Below are positions 1-5,887 of a stretch of DNA of 7,521 nucleotides, one piece after another. Numbering within the stretch: position 1 is the first letter of the stretch; every line of letters starts with the position of its first letter. This DNA is from JAZLFH01 sp045615705 (GTDB lineage Bacteria > Bacillota > Clostridia > UMGS1883): NCBI GenBank assembly GCA_045615705.1, contig JAZLFH010000050.1, positions 1-7,521 on the forward strand. The letters run 5' to 3'. The notes below the pieces were generated by a model. That model made no database searches. It saw nothing but the letters and a program-made list of their open reading frames with translations, and was not told the origin of the DNA. A program made the position numbers and the translations under genes.

Positions 1-90
1 CCATACTTTTTTAGAACTATTCATTGCAAAATGTTCAGGTTTTAAGTTGCCATTCTTTTTATAGTTCCATTCTTTTGCTAAAATTGGATT
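1..90 (-). repeat. DNA-level copy of the zinc-ribbon repeat unit (matches 598-687)
   Basis: Positions 1-90 align without gaps to 598-687 with 14 mismatches by eye (about 84% identity). Both encode the N-terminal half of the zinc-ribbon unit, NPI-AKEWNY-KNG-LKPE through KKVW. A third, more diverged copy lies at about 808-891. These are internal coding repeats of one gene, not a mobile element. The high identity of copies 2 and 3 suggests fairly recent duplication or gene conversion within the gene. Confidence 0.85.
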
Positions 91-939
91 GGATAATAAA
101 AGAGACTTTTCTTTTTCCGTGTATTCCCGCAAATTTTCTATAGCAATAGCATCTCTTTCTATGTCAACATCAATGTTATCTCCAATTATTTCACTTAATA
201 TTTCTTTAAGTGTTTTTGACAAATCTTTTCGATTTTCTTGAACAATGTAATCTATAGAACTGTCGTTTAGTGGAGGTAGTTCCTCTCTTATTCTGTATAA
301 TTTAATCCCATCTTTTTTGCACTTTTGATTTTTCTCCAAGTCATTTTTTGTTTTGTTTTTATGCCAAAAACTCCCATCATATTCAATAGCAATTTTTTTA
401 GATGGAATATAAATATCTAATTCGTAGCCTTTTTTTCTATACGAATGCACTACGTGTAACCCATATTTTTTAAGATAATATACAATCGCATATTCGGGGA
501 AAGAAGTATTTCGTTCAGAATTACAAATAGGGCACCCCACACCTTTATTTCTATGATAAATCCTTGTCTGCCACTCGTGTTTTTTACCACACCTCCACCA
601 TACTTTTTTATTGCTATTCGCTGTAAATTGTTCTGGTTTTAAATCTCCATTCTTTTCATAATTCCATTCTTTTGCTACAATTGGATTAACTGTTTGTAAA
701 TCATTATAACCAATTAAAACTTTTCGCCCAGAACAATACGGACATCTGCGTCCATTATTCCTATTAGCAATATTTGCTTGCCATTCGTGTCCTTTACTAC
801 ACTTCCACCATACTTTTTTATTACTTCCAAAGGTTAAAGTGTTTGGGTCAAAATTTAATTCGTTGTTTCTTTCCCAGTTCCATTCAGCCATAAGTTGAGC
901 ATTATCGCTCACATATCTTTTTTCTTTCTTTCCCAGCAC
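1..939 (-). CDS. Zinc-ribbon repeat protein with embedded VSR/DUF559-like nuclease domain (partial, 3' end outside window)
   Basis: An uninterrupted frame of 313 codons runs from a GTG at 939 off the left edge. In-frame TAG at 963-961 bounds it. AGGAG at 953-949 lies nine bases before the GTG, which favours GTG over in-frame TTG at 948 or ATG at 891. Two complete repeats (about residues 17-72 and 84-140) share the pattern AKEWNYEKNGDL, NKKVWW.C, HEW and CP.C; likely zinc ligands are C47/H51/C66/C69 and C117/H121/C136/C139. This matches the 'probable zinc-ribbon' DUF4379 family. Residues 146-250 resemble VSR/DUF559-type PD-(D/E)XK nucleases: E149 in SFPEYAI, D175 in ELDIYIP, E186 and D188 in IAIEYDG, H193. 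A third repeat (from about 283) is cut by the window edge. Nuclease activity and any phage-defence or mobile-element role are inference. It has its own promoter. Confidence 0.88.
   Translation of the reverse strand, partial: MLGKKEKRYVSDNAQLMAEWNWERNNELNFDPNTLTFGSNKKVWWKCSKGHEWQANIANRNNGRRCPYCSGRKVLIGYNDLQTVNPIVAKEWNYEKNGDLKPEQFTANSNKKVWWRCGKKHEWQTRIYHRNKGVGCPICNSERNTSFPEYAIVYYLKKYGLHVVHSYRKKGYELDIYIPSKKIAIEYDGSFWHKNKTKNDLEKNQKCKKDGIKLYRIREELPPLNDSSIDYIVQENRKDLSKTLKEILSEIIGDNIDVDIERDAIAIENLREYTEKEKSLLLSNPILAKEWNYKKNGNLKPEHFAMNSSKKVW
598..687 (-). repeat. Second copy of the internal zinc-ribbon repeat (partner of 1-90)
   Basis: This is the middle unit of the repeat array, encoding roughly residues 85-114. 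It is closer in DNA sequence to the copy at 1-90 than to the first unit at about 808-891. The nuclease domain is encoded between this copy and the one at 1-90. Confidence 0.85.
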
Positions 940-979
940 AATGCTCAACTCCTTTTTTCGCTACTCCAATATTAATATA

Positions 980-1008
980 ATTATACTACATATTCCAACT
1001 ATTTTCAA
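980..1008 (-). promoter_or_regulatory. Promoter of the zinc-ribbon/nuclease gene
   Basis: On the minus strand, TTGAAA (1008-1003), a 17-base spacer and a perfect TATAAT (985-980) form a near-consensus sigma-A promoter. The predicted start is near 973, giving a leader of about 34 bases before the GTG. No operator-like palindrome is obvious, so the gene looks constitutively transcribed from its own unit. Confidence 0.75.
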
Positions 1009-1183
1009 CAGTTGCATCGATTTCTTGGCAAAAGAACAAAAAACGGTGCATTTTATTTAGAGAAAAGTTTCAGAGTGAATATGAAAAAGCGTGTTATAGC
1101 TAAAAATACTCCAAATTAACGCATATAAAATCACGATGGAACTTTTCTTTTTTAAGAAATCCCTTGATATAAGGCTTTTGGGG
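1009..1183. other. Non-coding spacer between tRNA terminator and nuclease gene promoter
   Basis: No credible gene was found on either strand. The only notable structure is a weak AT-only inverted repeat at 1144-1159 (TTTCTT / AAGAAA), judged incidental. A 21-codon minus-strand frame starting near 1055 lacks a ribosome binding site and overlaps the promoter. Confidence 0.6.
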
Positions 1184-1225
1184 CAAAAAAACAGAACCGC
1201 AATTTTGTATCAAAATTACGGTTCT
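1184..1225 (-). terminator. Intrinsic terminator of tRNA-Gln
   Basis: The inverted repeat at 1193-1225 gives a 15-bp stem on the minus strand (AGAACCGTAATTTTG pairing with CAAAATTGCGGTTCT, one T·G wobble) with loop ATA. One G later comes a run of seven T (1191-1185). It begins five bases after the tRNA CCA end, so it ends the tRNA transcript and separates it from the nuclease gene. Confidence 0.9.
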
Positions 1226-1229
1226 CATT

Positions 1230-1303
1230 TGGCTGCCGGAGAAGGATTCGAACCCTCACAAACAGAGTCAGAGTCTGTCGTGCTACCCTTACACAATCCG
1301 GCA
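1230..1303 (-). tRNA. trnQ: tRNA-Gln (anticodon CUG), CCA end encoded
   Basis: The minus strand folds as a full cloverleaf. The acceptor is TGCCGGA/TCCGGCA (1303-1297 with 1240-1234) and the D stem GTGT/GCAC has a seven-base loop. The anticodon stem ACAGA/TCTGT carries loop CTCTGAC, so the anticodon is CTG at 1271-1269, reading CAG glutamine codons. The variable loop is short and the T stem GAGGG/CCTTC encloses TTCGAAT. The discriminator is G at 1233 and CCA is encoded at 1232-1230. It is 71 bases plus CCA. It is a single tRNA, not a cluster, with its own promoter and terminator, downstream of the phosphatase gene on the same strand. This is probably the CAG-specific isoacceptor, with a separate UUG tRNA elsewhere (inference). 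Confidence 0.95.
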
Positions 1304-1322
1304 ATATTTTTGCTACCTCACT

Positions 1323-1351
1323 ATTTTAGACTTTAAGGTGGTATTTGTCAA
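1323..1351 (-). promoter_or_regulatory. Promoter of tRNA-Gln
   Basis: On the minus strand, perfect TTGACA (1351-1346), a 17-base spacer and TAAAAT (1328-1323). The expected start lies about 13 bases before the tRNA 5' end, a typical short tRNA leader. It sits in the 74-base gap after the phosphatase stop codon. Confidence 0.8.
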
Positions 1352-1377
1352 TAGTTTTTTTGGCAAATTGAGAAATA

Positions 1378-2094
1378 TTATATAAATATTTTGTTGTCGT
1401 GAATGGTGGGCAGACCTTCTTTATAGAGGTGAGAATCGTTAGAAACCTGCCTTGCTACGGGAAAAACCAAAGAGTTATGTTCTTTAAACTCAATAACGGT
1501 CATTGATGAATGAGCCATGGAAAAATGGGTAAACATAGGATACGGTATGTCAAGTATGTAAGAAATAAATGCCGTTCCAAACCCTTCATGAGCAAACAAA
1601 ACTATCTTTTTGTCGTTTGGATTTATGGCATCATATCCGTGCTTTTGGTGGTTATGCTTATATCCGAGAGATTCAAAAAACTCATCTGCACATTTTCCTA
1701 TCCTTTTCATACCGCTTTCGGCATTAGTGCTTGAAAAGTAAGGATGTTTGTACCATTGCATACCGAGAGTTCTCACTTCATCATGGTTGAATAATTCAAG
1801 ATAGTACGGATTGTAGTAAATCCATTTTTTTCGGTCTTCGCCGGGTACATCACCTAAAAACTCTTTATAGGCATAACCTTCATTACACCAGTCGAGAATT
1901 TCCATCTCCTTATTTTGCATTCTTATAAGAGGTGAAGCTGTTTGTATGGCACGATTGGAACTTGATACAAAAATTCTGTCAAAATCAACACGGGAAAGTC
2001 TTTTGCAAACTGCTTCTGCCTGCTTTTTTCCGAGCGGAGTTAAAGAGTCCGGATCATATACAGGATCTCCGTGCCTTACAAAATAAAACAACAT
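1378..2094 (-). CDS. Histidine phosphatase family protein (phosphoglycerate mutase-like)
   Basis: A 238-residue cytoplasmic enzyme of the histidine phosphatase superfamily, which transfers phosphate through a phosphohistidine. The signature FVRHG lies at residues 5-9, with R7 and catalytic H8. R48 in SSSNRAIQTA is the conserved phosphate-binding arginine, E72 is the likely proton donor, and H169 in LFAHEG is the second histidine. The segment between about 75 and 160 is a long insertion with many aromatics, probably a substrate cap. The substrate cannot be told; the family includes sugar-phosphate, nucleotide and cofactor phosphatases. The frame opens with GTG at 2103, but AAGGAG (2108-2103) overlaps that codon. 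ATG at 2094-2092 lies eight bases past the AAGGAG and is the start chosen. It is divergent from clpE. No terminator was seen before the tRNA promoter. Confidence 0.9.
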   Translation of the reverse strand: MLFYFVRHGDPVYDPDSLTPLGKKQAEAVCKRLSRVDFDRIFVSSSNRAIQTASPLIRMQNKEMEILDWCNEGYAYKEFLGDVPGEDRKKWIYYNPYYLELFNHDEVRTLGMQWYKHPYFSSTNAESGMKRIGKCADEFFESLGYKHNHQKHGYDAINPNDKKIVLFAHEGFGTAFISYILDIPYPMFTHFSMAHSSMTVIEFKEHNSLVFPVARQVSNDSHLYKEGLPTIHDNKIFI

Positions 2095-2123
2095 GCAAAT
2101 CACTCCTTACAATCAATGCACAA

Positions 2124-2152
2124 ATAGTAGCATATCGGAAGCAAAAAATCAA
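2124..2152 (-). promoter_or_regulatory. Likely promoter of the histidine phosphatase gene
   Basis: On the minus strand, TTGATT (2152-2147), a 17-base spacer and TACTAT (2129-2124). TGC directly before the -10 makes it an extended -10. Each hexamer has four of six consensus bases. The predicted leader is about 23 bases. Confidence 0.5.
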
Positions 2153-2180
2153 GCATTTAAAAAGTTAATCAAAAATTAAT

Positions 2181-2208
2181 TTACTTTAATTATTAAGTGT
2201 GCTATAAT
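2181..2208 (+). promoter_or_regulatory. Promoter of clpE (extended -10)
   Basis: A perfect TATAAT (2203-2208) is preceded by TGC (2200-2202), an extended -10. Only a weak -35-like TTACTT is seen at 2181-2186, with a 16-base spacer. No CtsR-type (RGTCAAA) tandem heptads and no CIRCE inverted repeat were seen between 2095 and 2234, unlike the heavily CtsR-controlled clpE of Bacillus subtilis. The ribosome binding site AAGGAGGA at 2221-2228 is six bases from the ATG. Confidence 0.65.
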
Positions 2209-2234
2209 TCAGTAAATACGAAGGAGGACATACT

Positions 2235-4439
2235 ATGCTTTGTTCAAAGTGCAACAAAAATGTTGCTGTAATATTTATAACAAAAATGGAACAAGGAAGA
2301 AGCATCCAACAGGGACTTTGCATTCCTTGTGCAAGAGAAATGGGAATAAATCCTATCGAACAGATGGTCGGAGCCATAGGAATAGACGAGAACGATATGG
2401 AAAACATATCTTCACAAGTAGAGGATATTATGGAAAATGAGAACGGTGAAGGTGCAGGTAACTTCTTTGAAAACTTGTTTAACATGGCGGAAGGAAAAAT
2501 AAAAGGAACAAAGACCGAAACAAAAAATCCGCCTAAGAAAAAGAGTGTTTTGGATGCTTACGGAACAAATCTTACCAAGAAGGCTCGAAACGGAGAAATA
2601 GATTGTGTCGTTGGACGAAATGAAGAGATAAAGCGTGTTATTCAAATTTTAAATCGCAGAACGAAGAACAACCCTGCACTGTTGGGTGAACCGGGAGTCG
2701 GAAAGACTGCAATAGCAGAGGGCTTGGCAGACAGAATAGCAAAAAAACAAGTACCGGCAAAACTTTTGAATAAGGAGGTCTATCTTCTTGATTTTACGGC
2801 ACTTGTTGCAGGAACGCAGTTTAGAGGGCAGTTTGAGGCTCGCTTGAAAGCGATTATCGAAGAAGCAAAAGAAAGAAAAAACATTGTTTTTGTTATAGAT
2901 GAAATGCACAATATTGTCGGAGCGGGGGATGCGGAAGGTGCTATGAGTGCCGCAAATATCCTTAAACCTGCACTTGCAAGGGGCGAAATACAAGTTGTGG
3001 GAGCGACAACTCTTTCCGATTACAGAAAGTTTATCGAAAAAGACTCTGCACTTGAAAGAAGATTTCAACCCGTAATGGTGGATGAACCGTCCATTGATGA
3101 TGCGGTGGAAATTTTAAAAGGCATTAAAGGTTATTATGAAAAGTACCATAAGGTTAAAATAACAGATGAGGTTATAAAAAGTGCTGTTATTATGTCTGAA
3201 AGATATATTCCCGACAGGTTTTTGCCGGATAAGGCAATAGACTTAATAGACGAAGCGGGGAGTAAGGCAAACCTTAAAAATGTGGCGTTGGCGGAACTTG
3301 CAAGGCTGCGTGCAGAGTTTGAGAGCATTGAAAAAGAAAAAGAAGAAGCAGTTTCCGAAGATTCAATAGAGGATTATCAAAAAGCCGCAGATTTAAAAAC
3401 TCGTGAGTGTGCCATAAGAGAGGAAATTGCAAATATAGAATCGCAACTTAAAGATGTGTATTTAACGGTTGAAGATATTGCATCCGTTGTTGAAAACTGG
3501 ACAAAGATTCCTGTCAGAAAGATAACGGAAGAAGAAACAAAAAGGCTTTTGGAACTTCCGAATAGGCTAAAAGAAAAAGTGGTTGGACAGGACAGTGCCG
3601 TAGATACGCTTTCACGCTCGATTATCAGAAGCAGGGCATATCTTTCAAAAAAACGCCGTCCGGCAAGTTTTATTTTTGTGGGTCCCACAGGTGTAGGAAA
3701 AACATATCTCGCAAAAATGCTGGCAACGGAACTTTTTGCAAGTGAAGATGCACTTATAAGAGTTGATATGAGCGAGTATATGGAAAAGCATACAGTCGCA
3801 AAATTAATAGGTTCACCTCCGGGATATGTAGGCTATGATGAACAGGGACAACTCACGGAAAAAGTAAGAAGAAAACCATATTCCGTTCTTCTTTTTGACG
3901 AGATAGAAAAGGCTCACACCGATGTACACAATATATTACTTCAAATCCTTGATGACGGAAGATTAACAGACAGCCACGGACGAGTCGTAAGTTTTGAAAA
4001 TACGATAATTATTATGACTTCCAATGCAGGCTCCGATTGGAAAAATTCAATGCTCGGTTTCGGCGAAAATGAGAATGTCGCCGGAGGAGAAAAAGTCAAG
4101 AGTGCTCTTAAAAACATTTTCAGACCTGAGTTTTTGAATCGTGTAAGTGAAGTGATTGCATTTAACCGGTTAAATCACGAAAATATGAAAAGTATCCTTG
4201 ATATAATGATTGGCGAACTTAATGAAATGCTGGAAGAAAAAGGAATGCACCTTGATGTAGAAGATGATGTTAAAGACTTTATTATTAAAGATGGATACGA
4301 TAAGTCTATGGGAGCAAGACCTATGAGGAAATCATTGGAGAGAAACATTGAGGATAAACTTTCCTATATGATTATTAAAAATGAAAGAAAAGCAAATCTT
4401 ACAGCTAAACTTAAAGACGGTCAAATAATTATTGAGTAG
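2235..4439 (+). CDS. clpE: ClpE-type ATP-dependent Clp protease ATP-binding subunit
   Basis: A 734-residue Hsp100 AAA+ unfoldase that feeds unfolded proteins to ClpP in the cytoplasm. An N-terminal four-cysteine zinc finger (C3, C6, C29, C32) replaces the double Clp-N domain of ClpC, which is why it is called ClpE. An acidic linker (about 50-105) follows. D1 has Walker A GEPGVGKT (151-158), Walker B VFVIDE (218-223), pore loop QFRG (195-198, F where Y is usual) and arginines R275/R276. A UVR-like coiled segment lies at about 376-405 (YQKAADLKTR). D2 has Walker A GPTGVGKT (483-490), Walker B LLFDE (552-556), pore loop GYVG (530-533), sensor N597 and GARPMRK (693-699). LGF at 607-609 is the ClpP-docking tripeptide, so it should work with ClpP; no clpP is in the window. 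All ATPase residues are intact. The ATG start is needed for the first CxxC. It is probably cotranscribed with the alkylation repair gene 15 bases downstream. Confidence 0.93.
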   Translation: MLCSKCNKNVAVIFITKMEQGRSIQQGLCIPCAREMGINPIEQMVGAIGIDENDMENISSQVEDIMENENGEGAGNFFENLFNMAEGKIKGTKTETKNPPKKKSVLDAYGTNLTKKARNGEIDCVVGRNEEIKRVIQILNRRTKNNPALLGEPGVGKTAIAEGLADRIAKKQVPAKLLNKEVYLLDFTALVAGTQFRGQFEARLKAIIEEAKERKNIVFVIDEMHNIVGAGDAEGAMSAANILKPALARGEIQVVGATTLSDYRKFIEKDSALERRFQPVMVDEPSIDDAVEILKGIKGYYEKYHKVKITDEVIKSAVIMSERYIPDRFLPDKAIDLIDEAGSKANLKNVALAELARLRAEFESIEKEKEEAVSEDSIEDYQKAADLKTRECAIREEIANIESQLKDVYLTVEDIASVVENWTKIPVRKITEEETKRLLELPNRLKEKVVGQDSAVDTLSRSIIRSRAYLSKKRRPASFIFVGPTGVGKTYLAKMLATELFASEDALIRVDMSEYMEKHTVAKLIGSPPGYVGYDEQGQLTEKVRRKPYSVLLFDEIEKAHTDVHNILLQILDDGRLTDSHGRVVSFENTIIIMTSNAGSDWKNSMLGFGENENVAGGEKVKSALKNIFRPEFLNRVSEVIAFNRLNHENMKSILDIMIGELNEMLEEKGMHLDVEDDVKDFIIKDGYDKSMGARPMRKSLERNIEDKLSYMIIKNERKANLTAKLKDGQIIIE

Positions 4440-4454
4440 TTATCGGAGGAAAAA

Positions 4455-5138
4455 ATGACACATATTCAAAAAATACTGTTTGACCTTAGAGATGAAAAAT
4501 ATCGTGATTTTCAGTCAAAACTAATGCCGACCGTTGACAAAGAAACAATTATAGGTGTAAGAACACCGGAACTCAGAAAACTTGCTAAAAAACTTTTTGA
4601 AGAAAAAACATACGAAAAGTTTATCTCTACGCTGCCGCATACTTATTATGAAGAATACAATTTGCACGGATTTATTGTTTCTTTGATAAAAGATTACGAT
4701 GAATGTGTAAAAAGAATTGATGAACTTCTGCCTTATGTGAATAACTGGGCAACTTGCGACCAAATCAAACCAAAATGCTTTTCAAAGAACAAAGAAAAGG
4801 TTTTGGAAAAATCAAAAGAATGGATAAACTCGGATAAGACTTACTCAATAAGGTTCGCAATAGAAATGCTCATGAACTTCTTTTTAGATGAGGACTTTGA
4901 TAAAGCATATCCTAAAATGATTTCCGAAATAAGAAGTGAAGAGTACTATGTTAAAATGATGGTGGCATGGTATTTTGCAACCGCTCTTTCAAAACACTAT
5001 GACGAAATTATTCCTTTTATAGAAAATAAAGAATTGGACACTTGGACGCATAATAAATCTATACAAAAGGCAATAGAGAGTTACAGAATATCCGATTATC
5101 AAAAGGAATATTTAAAAAGTCTAAAAATTACTAAATAA
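4455..5138 (+). CDS. AlkD-like DNA alkylation repair protein (HEAT-repeat glycosylase family)
   Basis: A 227-residue all-helical protein of the DNA alkylation repair family, HEAT-like repeat DNA glycosylases that remove bulky or positively charged alkylpurines (N3-/N7-alkylated bases). Family hallmarks are GVRTPELRKLAKK (34-46), NWATCDQ (97-103) and AWYFATAL (171-178), and WTHNKSIQKAIES near the end. W98 and D102 keep the W-x3-D spacing of W109/D113 in the Bacillus cereus AlkD active site. R133 and W172 fall where AlkD has R148 and W187, so catalysis is plausible. Length fits the family. GGAGG at 4445-4449 lies five bases before the ATG, and the gap to clpE is 15 bases without promoter or terminator, so the two look cotranscribed. 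Substrate range is inferred from the family. Confidence 0.88.
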   Translation: MTHIQKILFDLRDEKYRDFQSKLMPTVDKETIIGVRTPELRKLAKKLFEEKTYEKFISTLPHTYYEEYNLHGFIVSLIKDYDECVKRIDELLPYVNNWATCDQIKPKCFSKNKEKVLEKSKEWINSDKTYSIRFAIEMLMNFFLDEDFDKAYPKMISEIRSEEYYVKMMVAWYFATALSKHYDEIIPFIENKELDTWTHNKSIQKAIESYRISDYQKEYLKSLKITK

Positions 5139-5154
5139 AAAATGTAAAATACAC

Positions 5155-5183
5155 TTGACATTTTTTAAAATGCCGATTATAAT
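5155..5183 (+). promoter_or_regulatory. Consensus promoter of regulator/membrane module A
   Basis: Perfect TTGACA (5155-5160), a 17-base spacer and perfect TATAAT (5178-5183). A promoter this strong ahead of a small regulator gene normally needs a repressor. The palindrome at 5181-5210 overlaps the last bases of the -10 and the start site. Confidence 0.9.
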
Positions 5184-5210
5184 AAAAGTAAAGTTAACTT
5201 TACTTTTATT
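5181..5210. promoter_or_regulatory. Perfect 30-bp palindrome: probable operator of the XRE regulator
   Basis: The half-site AATAAAAGTAAAGTT is followed directly by its exact reverse complement, with no spacer. The core is GTAAAGTTAACTTTAC. It covers the end of the -10 hexamer and the predicted start point (about 5190), so a bound dimer would block RNA polymerase. Autoregulation by the protein encoded at 5228 is the simplest reading (inference). The symmetry plus the T-run at 5209-5215 could also make a weak hairpin that ends clpE-operon readthrough or folds in the leader RNA. Confidence 0.75.
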
Positions 5211-5227
5211 TTTTTGGGGGCGGATTA

Positions 5228-5425
5228 ATGACTAACAGAATAAAAGAATTAAGAAGCAGCATGGGAATAACGCAGGAAGACCTTGCCAAATCCGTTGGAA
5301 CGACAAGACAAACGATTATTTCGCTCGAAAACGGAAAGTATGATGCATCGCTGAAACTTGCACACAAAATATCAAAGTTTTTTGAAACTGAAATTGAAAA
5401 AGTGTTTATTTTTGAGGAGGACTAA
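5228..5425 (+). CDS. XRE-family helix-turn-helix regulator (YozG-like, 65 aa)
   Basis: A minimal Cro/cI-type DNA-binding protein that is almost entirely one HTH domain (residues 4-60). The helix-turn-helix is visible as ITQEDLAKSVGTTRQTIISLENGKY (14-38). Such 65-70 residue proteins commonly precede a small membrane protein gene in Bacillota, as here. The likely target is the 30-bp palindrome over its own promoter. The ribosome binding site is unusual: GGGGG at 5216-5220, seven bases before the ATG, can pair with the anti-SD core CCUCC through one G·U. Its last codons contain the GAGGAGG that serves the next gene, so the two are translationally close. There is no sensor or dimerisation domain beyond the HTH, so any signal must come from a partner, possibly the adjacent membrane protein (inference). 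Confidence 0.9.
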   Translation: MTNRIKELRSSMGITQEDLAKSVGTTRQTIISLENGKYDASLKLAHKISKFFETEIEKVFIFEED

Positions 5426-5427
5426 TA

Positions 5428-5838
5428 ATGAATTTTGAGAAGAAACTTAAAATAAGATTTATAACCGCATTTCTACTGATTGCGATAGGTATAATTCTTG
5501 AAGTGTTGGGAATGTATTTTGACCAATCAATGCTTTCGTCTTTTGGAGCTATGTTTATCGTAATAGGTGTGGCAAGAGTAATACAGCATAGGAGAATAAC
5601 CAAAACACCGGAATCATTTGAGCAAAGAAAAATAGCAGAAACAGATGAGAGAAATGTACACATTTGGAAAAATGCCAGGGCGAATGCTTTTTCATACTCT
5701 CTTATCATTGCTGCGGTTTTAGTTGTGCTTCTTTATATATTCAATAAAAACGATATAGGACTTTTAATTTCGCAAGTAATTTCAGCCGAGATTGTTGTAT
5801 ATTGGATTTGCTACTATATCGAGAAGAAAAAGAATTAA
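5428..5838 (+). CDS. Small four-helix membrane protein of unknown function (partner of the XRE regulator)
   Basis: A 136-residue integral membrane protein. Hydrophobic spans lie at about 11-30, 36-53, 86-105 and 109-131. Between spans 2 and 3 is a charged loop with FEQRKIAETDERN (64-76), a motif reminiscent of small membrane proteins found beside XRE regulators in Bacillota (DUF2178/DUF3796-like; family not certain). It ends in a basic tail EKKKN. No catalytic motif is seen. It starts two bases after the regulator stop codon, with GAGGAGG (5414-5420) inside the regulator gene seven bases from the ATG, so the pair is one operon. It might sense the membrane and modulate the regulator, or be its only effector. 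Both ideas are inference. A hairpin terminator follows two bases after the stop. Confidence 0.85.
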   Translation: MNFEKKLKIRFITAFLLIAIGIILEVLGMYFDQSMLSSFGAMFIVIGVARVIQHRRITKTPESFEQRKIAETDERNVHIWKNARANAFSYSLIIAAVLVVLLYIFNKNDIGLLISQVISAEIVVYWICYYIEKKKN

Positions 5839-5839
5839 A

Positions 5840-5880
5840 ATTTAAGAGCCTAAACATTGAAATTGTTTAGGCTCTTAAAT
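5840..5880. terminator. Bidirectional intrinsic terminator between convergent genes
   Basis: TTTAAGAGCCTAAAC (5841-5855) pairs perfectly with GTTTAGGCTCTTAAA (5865-5879). Flanking A-T pairs extend the stem to 17 bp around a seven-base loop. It lies between the convergent stop codons at 5838 and 5888. The T-rich tail is better on the minus strand (TTTTAATTCTTTTTC) than on the plus strand, so it probably serves both genes but ends the minus transcript more efficiently. Confidence 0.88.
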
Positions 5881-5887
5881 GTATAAA

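Noticed and set aside
1..939. Direct repeats as a CRISPR array or insertion sequence
   Set aside because: The repeats are in frame, about 90 bases, diverged and translated as zinc-ribbon units. There is no regular spacer pattern, terminal inverted repeat or transposase.
1136..1336. Plus-strand 66-residue open frame containing GEGFEPSQTESESVVLPL
   Set aside because: It is an antisense reading through the tRNA-Gln and its terminator. This kind of peptide is a well-known artefact of tRNA genes, and there is no ribosome binding site.
2095..2103. GTG at 2103 as the start of the histidine phosphatase
   Set aside because: The AAGGAG ribosome binding site overlaps this codon. ATG at 2094 is correctly spaced and leaves MLFYFVRHG, the usual close distance of RHG to the start.
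2186..3688. Several minus-strand open frames of 77-139 residues opposite clpE
   Set aside because: Cysteine/serine-rich or low-complexity translations without ribosome binding sites or family features, opposite an intact, highly conserved gene.
5181..5215. 30-bp palindrome plus T-run as simply the terminator of the clpE operon
   Set aside because: The stem is almost all A-T and begins inside the -10 of a consensus promoter, so an operator role fits better. A secondary terminator effect cannot be excluded.
5406..5708. Minus-strand 100-residue open frame opposite the four-helix membrane protein
   Set aside because: A shadow of the plus-strand gene, which has a well-placed GAGGAGG site. The antisense frame has no good ribosome binding site and spans the operon's gene junction.
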